Shown here piece by piece: positions 16,264 to 27,276 of a DNA stretch of 34,040 bases (the first letter of the stretch is position 1; the number at the start of each line of letters is the position of its first letter). The stretch is from Blastococcus sp. TF02A-35 (GTDB taxonomy: Bacteria; Actinomycetota; Actinomycetes; Mycobacteriales; Geodermatophilaceae): NCBI RefSeq assembly GCF_004571075.1, contig NZ_SPQP01000040.1, positions 1 through 34,040 of the forward strand, given 5' to 3'. Under the pieces are notes generated by a model. The model was not told the origin of the DNA, did not search any database, and was given only the letters and a program-made list of their open reading frames with translations. The translations under genes were made by a program, and so were the position numbers.

Positions 16264-16857
16264 CGTGCGGTCCGACGAATTAGGGTCCGAACGCCCCCGC
16301 CAAAGCTGAGTCCATAGATCGGAGAACTCCTCTTTGCGCCAAGCATTGCGGCACCGAGGCAGCCCCTTCCGAAGGTCGCGCCGCATAGCATGCCCATGCC
16401 TACGGCCCTAGCGGTAGACAAAACGTGGGACCCCACCCCTCGGCGTCTCACCGCCGGAGACGACACCGCGTAGTGAGCCGCCAGTCCCCCCACAAAGAGG
16501 GCGGCTGCCCCGACGACGAGCAGAGCGCCGCACACTCGCGAGGCAACGCAGGCAGCCGTGCCGGCGGCCGCAGCTATGCCAACACCGATGTTGATGATCT
16601 TGGGCTTCCAGTTTCGGCTCCAGTCCTTCTTCGTGTCCTTCCACCACTTACCTATCCCAAAGCGCCCATCGAAGCGAAAATGTTGACAGGGTCGGCGGGG
16701 TAGATGTAGGTGTTCTGGTTCCGCCTTCGACTGGGTCGACGGTGAGAAGGCGTCCGAGGTTGGCGCTGTAGAGACGGACGCCCATCAACGTGAGGCCGCC
16801 GATCGTGCTGGCGTCTCGTTGGTGGGTGCCGAGCCAGCCGTAGCGGGCCTGGGATCG
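16260..16857 (-). pseudogene. decayed Rhs/YD-repeat protein C-terminus with hydrophobic toxin-like tail
   Basis: Three successive frames rebuild one Rhs C-terminus. Frame 1 (from 16857) reads ARYGWLGTHQRDAS, then IGGLTLMGVRLYSANLGR and LLTVDPVEGG, the Rhs-associated core. A 1-bp deletion between 16720 and 16721 shifts into NQNTYIYPADPVNIF, the conserved end of the core. A second 1-bp deletion between 16674 and 16675 shifts into DGRFGIGKWWKDTKKDW and a tail of about 130 residues with two Gly/Ala-rich hydrophobic segments, ending at TGA 16260. Upstream an in-frame TAA (16858-16860) and loss of homology show the 5' part is gone. Rhs proteins deliver C-terminal toxins to neighbouring cells; this copy cannot be functional. 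Confidence 0.75.
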
Positions 16858-16869
16858 TTACCAACAGGT

Positions 16870-16899
16870 GGCCGCCCCGGATCGGAGTCGCGGGCGGCC
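16870..16899 (-). terminator. hairpin at the end of the ffh-side transcript
   Basis: GGCCGCCC (16870-16877) pairs with GGGCGGCC (16892-16899) across a 14-nt loop, just downstream of the Pro-rich ORF stop (16925) and right before the Rhs fragment begins. It probably marks the end of the native operon and hence the island edge. Confidence 0.5.
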
Positions 16900-16924
16900 G
16901 GCCGCACTGCGCCGTCTCGGCCCG

Positions 16925-17095
16925 TCAGGCCGGTTCGGGCACCCCACCCGGGTCACCGCCGGGGTCGTCGGGCGTGGGCTCGATCGGCGGGGGCGGCAGC
17001 GTGTCCGGGGTGTCGGGCAGCAGCTCGCCCGGGTCGTCGGGCGCCGGCTCGGTCGGGTCGATCAACGGCTCCGGCTCTGGCAAGGGCTCCACCAT
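16925..17095 (-). CDS. small Pro/Glu/Asp-rich hypothetical protein
   Basis: From ATG 17095 the frame encodes 56 residues, nearly all Pro, Glu, Asp and Gly (EPLPEPEPLIDPTEPAPDD, then PDTPDTLPPPPIEPTPDD). Such an acidic, disordered composition is not typical of a shadow frame. It follows the amidohydrolase gene by about 60 bp on the same strand and ends before a hairpin. No ribosome-binding site is obvious and no function can be suggested. Confidence 0.45.
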   Translation of the reverse strand: MVEPLPEPEPLIDPTEPAPDDPGELLPDTPDTLPPPPIEPTPDDPGGDPGGVPEPA

Positions 17096-17156
17096 GCGAG
17101 GAGTCAACCAGCCCGCGCGCCGACCGGCAGAGCGTTGCAGTGGCTGTAGCGACCGG

Positions 17157-18238
17157 TCAGGCGACGACACGGCCGCGCAGGATCGTTCGTTGCGGTCGCT
17201 GCAACGAGTCGAGGTCCGCGCGGGGGTCGGCCTCGTAGACGACGACGTCGGCCTGCGCGCCCTCCTCGATCCCCCGCAGCCCCAGCCACTCGCGCGCCTT
17301 CCACGAGCCCGCTGCCAGCGCGTCCTCGGCCGGGATCCCCGCGGAGCACAGCGCCCGGATCTCGTCGGCGATGACGCCGTGGTCGATCCCGCCGCCGGCG
17401 TCGGTGCCGGCGAACACCGGAACGCCGGCCTCGAACGCCGCCCGCACCACCGCTCCGGAGTTGGCGTAGAGCCGGCGCATCGTGCTCGCGTAGGTGGGGA
17501 ACTTCTTCTCCCCCGCCGCCGCGAAGCCGGGGAAGTTCTCTACGTTCACCAGGGTCGGGACGACAGCGGTGCCCCGGCGGGCCATCTCGCCGATCAGCTC
17601 CTCGGTCAGCCCGGTGCCGTGCTCGATGCAGTCGATGCCCGCCTCGATCAGCGCGGGCAGCGCGTCGGTGCCGAAGGTGTGCGCGGTGACCCGCGCGCCC
17701 TCCTCGTGCGCGGCCGCGATCGCCGCCGCGACGACGTCGGCCGGCCACTCGGGTGCCAGGTCGCCGACCGAGCGGTCGATCCAGTCGCCCACGAGCTTCA
17801 CCCAGCCGTCGCCGCGCCGGGCCTGCACCCGGGTCTGCTCGACGAGGTCCTCGGGCTCGATCTCGACGCCCAGGCCCGGGATGTACCGGCGGGTGCGGGC
17901 GATGTGCCGCCCGGCCCGGATGATCGTCGGCAGGTCCGGCTCGTCGTCCAGCGCCCGGGTGTCGACCGGCGACCCGCAGTCGCGCAGCGCCAGCACGCCG
18001 GCGTCGCGCTCGGCCAGCGCCTGCGCTCGGGCCTCGGCCAGGTCCTCGGCGTGCCCGCCGCCGCGCAGGATCCCCACGTGGCAGTGGGCGTCCACCAGCC
18101 CGGGGACCAGCCAGCCGCCCCGGCTGACCGTCTCCGCGCCCGGAACCGGCTCGAAGGTGAACCGCCCGCCGCGCACCCAGACGTCGCGGTGCTCCCCCTC
18201 GGGCAGCACCACTCCGGCGAGGTGGAGCGCGGGGTCGC

Positions 18239-18242
<4 letters not shown>
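17157..18242 (-). CDS. amidohydrolase family protein
   Basis: A 361-residue metal-dependent hydrolase of the amidohydrolase superfamily. The ligand set is complete: H53 and H55 in VDAHCHVG, K149 in DGWVKLVGD (probable carboxylated lysine bridging two metals), H188 in VTAHTFG, H208 in CIEHGTGL and D281 in AGTDAGGG. The N- and C-terminal strands form the usual beta-sandwich. The closest types are Xaa-Pro dipeptidase- or imidazolonepropionase-like enzymes; the substrate is not identifiable. GTG 18242 overlaps the ffh stop (GTGA), so it is cotranslated with the SRP protein, an association without obvious functional logic. Confidence 0.88.
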
Positions 18243-19816
<1,574 letters not shown>

Positions 19817-19837
19817 AGCACGTCCTCAGCAGTCACG

Positions 19838-19856
19838 GGCGCGGGCTCGCCGCGCC
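19838..19856 (-). terminator. short hairpin between zinc-ribbon gene and ffh
   Basis: GGCGCGG (19838-19844) and CCGCGCC (19850-19856) form a perfect 7-bp stem with a 5-nt loop, between the small zinc-ribbon gene and ffh. It could end the former transcript or sit in the ffh leader. Confidence 0.35.
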
Positions 19857-19893
19857 ACCTGCTCCCAGCGTATCGAGGGAGCGCCGGGACCGT

Positions 19894-20085
19894 TCAGGCC
19901 GCGCGGGCGGAGGCGACGACGACGGGCAGGACGGCGGCGTCACCGGTCACGATCGCGGTGCCGCAGTCGGCGCAGGCCCACTCCGGGCACTCCGCGCCGT
20001 CGTCGGTGTGGCCGTCGGTGCACGGCGGCTGCACGAACACGGCGTCCTCCCCGCAGGTGGGGCAGGGCCACTGACGGCTGTCCAC
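19894..20085 (-). CDS. small zinc-ribbon protein
   Basis: A 63-residue protein with CPTC at 8-11, a lone Cys at 22 and another at 33, then CADC at 38-41. The two CxxC knuckles make a zinc ribbon. GTG 20085 is chosen because GGAG (20092-20095) lies six bases upstream; the longer reading from 20151 lacks such a site. It lies between glnD and ffh on the same strand. Function unknown; small zinc ribbons often mediate protein or nucleic-acid contacts. Confidence 0.72.
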   Translation of the reverse strand: MDSRQWPCPTCGEDAVFVQPPCTDGHTDDGAECPEWACADCGTAIVTGDAAVLPVVVASARAA

Positions 20086-20168
20086 GAGGCGCTCCTCTCG
20101 GCTGGTGGGACCGTTCCGTCCCGCGCTGCCTCCGACGGTCGCACGCGCCACCGACAGAACGGCGGACC

Positions 20169-22526
20169 TCAGGACGGCGTGTCCGCTCCCACCGCCACCG
20201 CGCCACCGCCCCGGGTGGCCGCCACGAGGGCGGCGTCCACCCGCTCGCGCTGCACCGGGTCCACCGGGGACCCCGAGGGGTTGGCCACGTAGAAGCAGTC
20301 GACCGCGTCGCCGCCGAGGGTCTCGATGCGGGCGCCGGTCACGTCCAGCCCCTCCCCCGCGATCGCCGCCGTCAGCCGGTAGAGCAGGCCGGCGCGGTCA
20401 CCGGCCCGGACCTCGACGATCCCGGTCGCGGCACCGCTGACCTCCGAGTTGTGCCACGAGATCCGCGGCGGCGCGGCCCGGCCGTCCTCCCGGTAGTCGG
20501 CCTCGCGCTGCCGCAGCCGGGCGGCCAGCGGGAGGGTGCCCTCCAGGGCGGCGCGGACGCCGTCGGCGAGGATCTCCGGGACGGGCGCGCGGCCGAACCG
20601 CGGGCGCACCGCGAAGACCCCGGTCGCGTAGCCGTCGGCCACCGTCATCTTCGCCGCCCGGACGTCGAGCTGGTTGAGCGCGAGCACCCCGGCGCAGGTG
20701 CTGAGCATCCCCGGCCGGTCGGGCGCCCCGATGGTCACCTGCTGGCCGTCGGCGACGTCCTCCACGCCCACGGTGACCGCCCCCGAGGCGACCTGCGCGG
20801 TCACCTGCGGCGGGGTGGGGTGCAGCACCGGCTCCGGCTCCTCCATCGCGGTGCCGCCCAGCTCGGCCTGCACCCGGCCGACCAGTGCCGCGACGAGGTG
20901 GGCCTTCCACGGCGACCAGGCCGAGGCGCTGGTGGCCGCCCCGTCCGCCTGGGCGAGGGCGTGCAGGAGGTGCAGCACGGAGGAGTCGCGGCCGATCGTG
21001 TCGGCGACCCGCTCGATGGTGGCCGGGTCGTCGATGTCGCGCCGGGTGGCCGTGGCCGGTAGGAGCAGGTGGTGCCGCACGAGGGTGGCCAGCGTGGCGA
21101 CGTCGGCGGGCGCGAAGCCCATGCGCGTGGCGATCTCCGCCGCCACCGGCTCCCCGACGACGCTGTGGTCGCCGGGGTAGCCCTTGCCGATGTCGTGCAG
21201 GAGGGCGCCCACCAGCAGCAGGTCGGGGCGGTCGACGTCGCGGGTCAGCTCGCTGGCGGCCGCGGCCGCCTCGACGAGGTGCCGGTCGACGGTGAACCGG
21301 TGCCAGGGGTGCCGCTGCGGCAGCGAGCGCACCCGGTCCCACTCCGGCAGCAGCCGGGACAGCAGCCCCTCCTGGTCCAGCTGCTCCAGCACGCGCACGG
21401 CCGACCGGCCGCTGGCCAGCACCCGCAGGAAGGACCAGCGGGCCTCCGGGGGCCACGGCTCGGGCATGGGCGGGCTGTGCACCGCCAGGACCTTGAGCGT
21501 GTAGGGCGAGAGCAGCAGGTCGGCGCGGGCGGCGGCCGCCGCGGCCCGCAGCACCAGGCCGGGGTCGGCGGCGGGGCGCGCGTCGCGGGCGAGCACCACC
21601 TCGTCGCCCTGGCGGACCACGCCCTCGGCCAGCGGCTCGCGGCGGACGCGGCGGTACCGGCCACGGGGCCGGCGCACGAGGGCGGCCTCCACCCGGCGCC
21701 AGGTCTCGTCGGCGACGAACGCCAGGCGGCGGCCGGCCAGGCTCACCTCGCGGAGGAGCACGTCCTCGTCGGCCAGCCCCAGCGCGGCGGCCACGGCCCG
21801 CTGCTCCTGCCGCACGAGCACGTCACCGGCCCGGCCGCTCCGCGCCCGCAGCTCGTCACGGACGTCGAGCAGGAAGGCGTAGGCCTGCTCCGCCTCCTCG
21901 GAGGGCTCGTCGGCGACCTGGGCGGCCGCGGCGGCGCGCAGCACCTGGCCCTCCCGCAGCCCCCCGTAGGCCTCCTTCAGGTCGGGCTCCAGCAGGAAGG
22001 CCAGCTCCCCGAGGCGGTGGGCGCGCTCCCGCCGCAGGTCGCGCAGCTGCGGCAGCAACCGGGAGGCGTGCTGCCGCCAGCTGGCCAGCGTGGCGCTGCG
22101 CAGCCGCCCGGCGAGCTCGGCGTCCCCGGCGACCAGCCGGGCGTCCAGCAGCCCGAGGCCGGCCTTCGCGTCGGTCGAGGCGACCGAGACGGCCTCGGCG
22201 ACCGAGCGGACGGAGTGGTCCAGGCGCAGGCCGGCGTCCCACACCGGGTACCAGAGGGCGTCGGCGATCGCGGCGATCTCCGGCCGCCCCTCGTGCACGA
22301 GCACGAGGTCCAGGTCGCCGTGCGGGGGCAGCTCCCGGCGGCCCAGGCTGCCCACCGCCACCAGGGCCAGCCCGTCGGTGCCGGTCCGCGGGGGCGGCCC
22401 CCCGCGGCGCGTCGTCGGCGGTGGGGTCCCGCCGACGGCCTCGGCGAGGAGCCCGGTCAGCCAGCCGTCGAGGACGGCGACCCGCTCCGTCCGGCTCAGC
22501 CGCGGCAGGGCCTCGGTGTCCAGCAC
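20169..22526 (-). CDS. glnD: PII uridylyl/adenylyltransferase GlnD
   Basis: A 785-residue bifunctional sensor that modifies the PII protein GlnK and reverses the modification according to glutamine level. The nucleotidyltransferase motif is GSLGRRELPPHGDLDL at 59-74. An HD hydrolase domain has VGALLHDIGKGYPGDHS around 437-455. Two ACT domains near 590-660 and 700-770 would bind glutamine. In actinobacteria the enzyme adenylylates rather than uridylylates GlnK. GTG 22526 is chosen because GAGGGGG (22531-22537) lies four bases upstream; an earlier ATG at 22589 would start inside the 16-bp hairpin. Third gene of amtB-glnK-glnD. Confidence 0.95.
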   Translation of the reverse strand: MLDTEALPRLSRTERVAVLDGWLTGLLAEAVGGTPPPTTRRGGPPPRTGTDGLALVAVGSLGRRELPPHGDLDLVLVHEGRPEIAAIADALWYPVWDAGLRLDHSVRSVAEAVSVASTDAKAGLGLLDARLVAGDAELAGRLRSATLASWRQHASRLLPQLRDLRRERAHRLGELAFLLEPDLKEAYGGLREGQVLRAAAAAQVADEPSEEAEQAYAFLLDVRDELRARSGRAGDVLVRQEQRAVAAALGLADEDVLLREVSLAGRRLAFVADETWRRVEAALVRRPRGRYRRVRREPLAEGVVRQGDEVVLARDARPAADPGLVLRAAAAAARADLLLSPYTLKVLAVHSPPMPEPWPPEARWSFLRVLASGRSAVRVLEQLDQEGLLSRLLPEWDRVRSLPQRHPWHRFTVDRHLVEAAAAASELTRDVDRPDLLLVGALLHDIGKGYPGDHSVVGEPVAAEIATRMGFAPADVATLATLVRHHLLLPATATRRDIDDPATIERVADTIGRDSSVLHLLHALAQADGAATSASAWSPWKAHLVAALVGRVQAELGGTAMEEPEPVLHPTPPQVTAQVASGAVTVGVEDVADGQQVTIGAPDRPGMLSTCAGVLALNQLDVRAAKMTVADGYATGVFAVRPRFGRAPVPEILADGVRAALEGTLPLAARLRQREADYREDGRAAPPRISWHNSEVSGAATGIVEVRAGDRAGLLYRLTAAIAGEGLDVTGARIETLGGDAVDCFYVANPSGSPVDPVQRERVDAALVAATRGGGAVAVGADTPS

Positions 22527-22530
22527 GGTT

Positions 22531-22537
22531 CCCCCTC
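22531..22537 (-). promoter_or_regulatory. ribosome-binding site deciding the glnD start
   Basis: GAGGGGG on the minus strand, four bases before GTG 22526 and just after the glnK-glnD hairpin. Confidence 0.6.
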
Positions 22538-22564
22538 GGAAGTGGTCGGACGTCGGCCAGGGAC

Positions 22565-22626
22565 GAGGACGCCGGCCGGGCAGTGACATGGGCTCCCACC
22601 CACCCCGCTCCCCGGCCGGCGTCCTC
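22565..22626 (-). terminator. 16-bp perfect hairpin between glnK and glnD
   Basis: GAGGACGCCGGCCGGG (22565-22580) is the exact complement of CCCGGCCGGCGTCCTC (22611-22626), with a 30-nt loop. It lies 20 bp after the glnK stop and 38 bp before the glnD start. It is probably a partial terminator that lowers glnD expression relative to amtB-glnK, or a processing/stability element for the upstream mRNA. Confidence 0.7.
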
Positions 22627-22646
22627 AGGTGCTCGTGCGGCTGGTG

Positions 22647-24362
<1,716 letters not shown>

Positions 24363-24380
24363 TCACCGTGCCGGGGCCGT

Positions 24381-24420
24381 GTTTCCGCCGACGTCGATCC
24401 CACGTTTCGCGGCGGTGAAC
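24381..24420 (-). promoter_or_regulatory. GlnR-like double box upstream of amtB
   Basis: On the minus strand TTCAC-CGCCGC-GAAAC (24419 to 24404) is followed, 23 bp further on, by a second GAAAC (24385-24381), with TCGAC between them. The published GlnR pattern is gTnAC-n6-GaAAC repeated at about 22 bp. Both b-sites match exactly; the a-sites match only partly. The distance to the amtB start (71 bp from the nearer box) suits an activator. Confidence 0.55.
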
Positions 24421-24515
24421 TCCGCCGCGCGTGTCCGGCCGCTTCGTTGCGGTGGTGTTGCGCGGCCCCCCGGTGCGCCCCCGCTCGCCCTCCTCCGGGC
24501 TCGCTGCCGAGCCAG

Positions 24516-24532
24516 TTGCAAACGATGTGCAA
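24516..24532 (+). promoter_or_regulatory. Nur-type nickel box upstream of the cbiMNQO genes
   Basis: TTGCAA-ACGAT-GTGCAA is an inverted repeat that matches the streptomycete Nur box (tTGCaa-N5-ttGCAA) at nearly every position. It ends 13 bp before the cbiM GTG, where a bound repressor would block transcription or initiation. It points to nickel-dependent repression. Confidence 0.65.
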
Positions 24533-24545
24533 TAAGGTCAGAGGC

Positions 24546-25247
24546 GTGCACGTCCCCGATGGATTCCTCGACCCCGCCACCTCCGCGACGACCGGGGCAC
24601 TGGCCGCCGGCACCGTCGCGCTCGCCCTCACCCGGGCCCGCGCGGAGCTCGACGACCGCACCGCTCCCCTGGCCGGCCTCACCGCCGCGTTCGTCTTCGC
24701 CGGCCAGATGATCAACTTCCCGGTCGCGGCGGGGACCAGCGGTCACCTCATCGGCGCGGTGCTCACCGCCGTCCTGGTGGGCCCGTGGACCGCGGTGCTC
24801 TGCATGACCGCGGTGCTGCTCGTGCAGGCCGTGCTCTTCGCCGACGGCGGGCTCACCGCGCTGGGCACCAACGTCACGCTCATGGGGCTGGTCGCGGTGC
24901 TCGTCGGCTACGGCGTCTTCCGCGGGCTGGCCGCGGTGCTCCCGCGGACCCGGACCGGCGTGCTGGCCGCCTCGGGCGTCGCCGCCGTCCTCTCGGTGCC
25001 CGCCGCCGCCCTCGCCTTCGTCGGCCTGTTCGCCCTCGGCGGCACCGTGGACCTCGCCCTGGGCACCGTCGTCTCGGCGATGACCGGCGTCCACCTGCTC
25101 ATCGGCCTCGGCGAGGCCGCGATCACCGTCGCGGTGGTCGGCGCCGTCCTCGCCGTCCGGCCCGACCTGGTCCACGGGGCGCGCGGCATGCGGGCCGCCG
25201 CCGTGCTCGAGGACCGCCGCCCGGCTGCCACGGGGGCCGCCCGATGA
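24546..25247 (+). CDS. cbiM: energy-coupling-factor Ni/Co transporter substrate-binding subunit CbiM/NikM
   Basis: A 233-residue membrane protein. The mature N-terminus Met-His-Val-Pro-Asp-Gly-Phe-Leu is essential in this family, because the free amino group and His2 bind the metal; this fixes the start at GTG 24546 over longer readings. Seven or so hydrophobic helices follow, with FVFAGQMINFPV and GTSGHLIG segments. It forms the S component of an ECF transporter. The adjacent Nur-like box and a PDGLE-type partner argue for nickel over cobalt. It overlaps the next gene by ATGA. Confidence 0.93.
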   Translation: MHVPDGFLDPATSATTGALAAGTVALALTRARAELDDRTAPLAGLTAAFVFAGQMINFPVAAGTSGHLIGAVLTAVLVGPWTAVLCMTAVLLVQAVLFADGGLTALGTNVTLMGLVAVLVGYGVFRGLAAVLPRTRTGVLAASGVAAVLSVPAAALAFVGLFALGGTVDLALGTVVSAMTGVHLLIGLGEAAITVAVVGAVLAVRPDLVHGARGMRAAAVLEDRRPAATGAAR

Positions 25248-25555
25248 GCCGCCGGGGTCGCACCCTCTGGGTCGTCGGGGTCGTCGTCGCCCTCCTCGTC
25301 GCCGGAGTCCTCAGCTGGTACGCCAGCGGCTCCCCCGACGGGCTGGAGTGGGCCGCCGAGCGGGCCGGCTTCGCGCACACCGCCGAGGACAGCGCCGCCG
25401 CCGGCTCCCCCTTCGCCGACTACCTGTGGGACGGCGAGGAGAACCGGCTCTCGGCCGGTGCCTCCGGCGTCGTCGGCGTGCTCGCCACCCTCGGCCTCGC
25501 CGGTGGCGTGACCTGGCTGGCGCGCCGCCGGGGCGCCGGCTCCGGCCAGGGCTGA
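25244..25555 (+). CDS. PDGLE-domain N subunit (CbiN/NikN-like)
   Basis: A 103-residue protein with two membrane helices (about 8-25 and 73-92) around a short extracytoplasmic loop that starts with SPDGLEWAAE, the PDGLE signature. It is the auxiliary N component that activates CbiM/NikM for metal uptake. The start overlaps cbiM by ATGA. PDGLE-type partners occur in nickel as well as cobalt systems, so the metal is not settled by this gene alone. Confidence 0.88.
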   Translation: MSRRGRTLWVVGVVVALLVAGVLSWYASGSPDGLEWAAERAGFAHTAEDSAAAGSPFADYLWDGEENRLSAGASGVVGVLATLGLAGGVTWLARRRGAGSGQG

Positions 25556-25556
25556 G

Positions 25557-26339
25557 GTGGGAGCGGGCCACGGGGGTGCCCTCGCCACCCGCTACCTGCC
25601 GGGCAGCTCCGCGGTCCACCGGCTGGAGCCGCACCTGAAGCTGGTCGCGGTGCTGGCGTTCGCGGTGGTCGTCGTGGCCACGCCGGTCCACGCCCCGTGG
25701 GCGCCCGCGGCCTACGGCGGGTACCTGCTCGCCGTCCTCACCGTCGCCGCGGTCGCCGGCGTGGGGCCGGGCCGGCTGGTGCGCGGCCTGGTGGTCGAGG
25801 TGCCGTTCGTGGCGTTCGCCGCCCTCCTGCCGTTCGTGGCCCGCGGTCCCCGGGTGGAGGTGCTCGGCCTCTCGCTGTCGCAGAGCGGGCTGGCCGCCGG
25901 TGGCGGCCTGCTGGCCAAGGCGACCCTGTCCATCCTCGCGGCGACCGTGCTGGCGGCGACCACCGAGCCGCGGGCGCTGCTGCGCGGCCTGGAGCGGCTG
26001 CGCCTGCCGCAGCTCCTGGTCCAGATCCTCATGTTCATGATCCGGTACGCCGACGTCGTCGGCGGCGAGCTGCAGCGCATGCGGGTGGCCCGGGAGTCCC
26101 GCGGCTTCACCGGCGGCGGCGTCCGCGGCCTCCGGGTCGTGGCGGCCACCGCCGGGACCCTGTTCGTCCGCTCCTACGAGCGCGGCGAGCGGGTGCACCT
26201 GGCGATGCTCAGCCGCGGGTACAGCGGCACCATGCCGAGCGGGCCCGTCGCCCCCGCCGACCCGCGGTCGTGGGCGCTGGCCCTGACGCTGCCCCTGGCC
26301 GCCGCCGCCGTGCTGCTGACCGGGATGCTGCTGGGGTGA
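25557..26339 (+). CDS. cbiQ: ECF transporter transmembrane subunit CbiQ/NikQ
   Basis: A 260-residue T component that couples ATP hydrolysis to the substrate subunit. It has hydrophobic helices from about 27 to 100 and near the C-terminus. The two Ala-Arg-Gly-like coupling motifs appear as VARESRGF (177-184) and AMLSRGYSG (about 216-224). GTG 25557 begins two bases after the cbiN stop, and the 3' end overlaps cbiO by GTGA. Confidence 0.92.
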   Translation: MGAGHGGALATRYLPGSSAVHRLEPHLKLVAVLAFAVVVVATPVHAPWAPAAYGGYLLAVLTVAAVAGVGPGRLVRGLVVEVPFVAFAALLPFVARGPRVEVLGLSLSQSGLAAGGGLLAKATLSILAATVLAATTEPRALLRGLERLRLPQLLVQILMFMIRYADVVGGELQRMRVARESRGFTGGGVRGLRVVAATAGTLFVRSYERGERVHLAMLSRGYSGTMPSGPVAPADPRSWALALTLPLAAAAVLLTGMLLG

Positions 26340-27082
26340 GCACCCCGCCCTCCCTGCTGGTGGAGGACCTGGCCTTCGCCTACCCCGACGGGCACCAGGC
26401 CCTGTTCGGTGTGGACCTGCGCATCGAGCGGGGCGAGCGCGTCGCCCTCCTCGGGCCGAACGGCGCCGGCAAGACCACGCTCGTGCTCCACCTCAACGGC
26501 ATCCTCCGCGGCGGTCGCGGTCGGGTCAGCGTCGCGGGTCTCGACGTCGGCAAGCGGACGCTGCCCGAGATCCGCCGCCGGGTGGGGGTGGTGTTCCAGG
26601 ACCCCGACGACCAGCTGTTCATGCCCACCGTCGGCGAGGACGTCGCCTTCGGGCCGCGCAACCTCGGGCTGCCCGAGGCCGAGGTGGCCGCCCGGGTGGC
26701 CGAGGCGCTGGACCGCGTGCGCATGGCCGACGCCGCCGACCGGCCACCCCACCACCTCTCCTTCGGCCAGCGCCGCCGGGTCGCGGTGGCCACCGTGCTG
26801 GCGATGCAGCCGGAGATCGTCGTGCTGGACGAGCCGTCGTCGAACCTCGACCCGGCGGGCCGGCGCGAGCTGGCCGAGGTCCTCGACGAGCTGCCCGTGA
26901 CGCTGCTGATGGTCACCCACGACCTGCCCTACGCCGCCCAGCTGTGCCCGCGGTCGGTGGTGCTCGACGGCGGCCTGGTGGTCGCCGACGGGCCGACCGC
27001 CGAGCTGCTGGCCGACGCTCCGCTGCTCGCCGCGCACCGGCTGGAGCTCCCCTACGGGTTCTCGCCGCGCCCCGCCGGCTGA
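26336..27082 (+). CDS. cbiO: ECF transporter ATP-binding subunit CbiO/NikO
   Basis: A 248-residue ABC ATPase. Walker A GPNGAGKTT lies at 40-48, the Q-loop is VFQDPDDQLF, the signature is LSFGQRRRVAVA (F replaces the usual G) and Walker B is EIVVLDEPSSNLDP; the H-loop is VTHDLPYA. DPDDQLF is typical of ECF-type ATPases. GTG 26336 overlaps the cbiQ stop. Last gene of the operon, followed by a strong hairpin. Confidence 0.94.
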   Translation: MSTPPSLLVEDLAFAYPDGHQALFGVDLRIERGERVALLGPNGAGKTTLVLHLNGILRGGRGRVSVAGLDVGKRTLPEIRRRVGVVFQDPDDQLFMPTVGEDVAFGPRNLGLPEAEVAARVAEALDRVRMADAADRPPHHLSFGQRRRVAVATVLAMQPEIVVLDEPSSNLDPAGRRELAEVLDELPVTLLMVTHDLPYAAQLCPRSVVLDGGLVVADGPTAELLADAPLLAAHRLELPYGFSPRPAG

Positions 27083-27090
27083 CCGGGCGC

Positions 27091-27123
27091 GGGGCGGCAG
27101 CACCCCCGTAGCGCTGCCGCCCC
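27091..27123 (+). terminator. terminator hairpin of the cbiMNQO operon
   Basis: GGGGCGGCAGC (27091-27101) pairs perfectly with GCTGCCGCCCC (27113-27123) across 11 nt, nine bases after the cbiO stop. Confidence 0.8.
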
Positions 27124-27276
27124 CCGGACGCCGCCGGCGCACCGGACCGCCCCGCCGTGGTCAGGGGCAGGACGGCTCCCCAGGCATACCGCGTGCCGCG
27201 GGCCGGACAGCCGCCGCAGTTCCGCACTTGCGGTACCTTGCGCCGCCTCACGGGGGATCGGACACGGGAGACCGCG

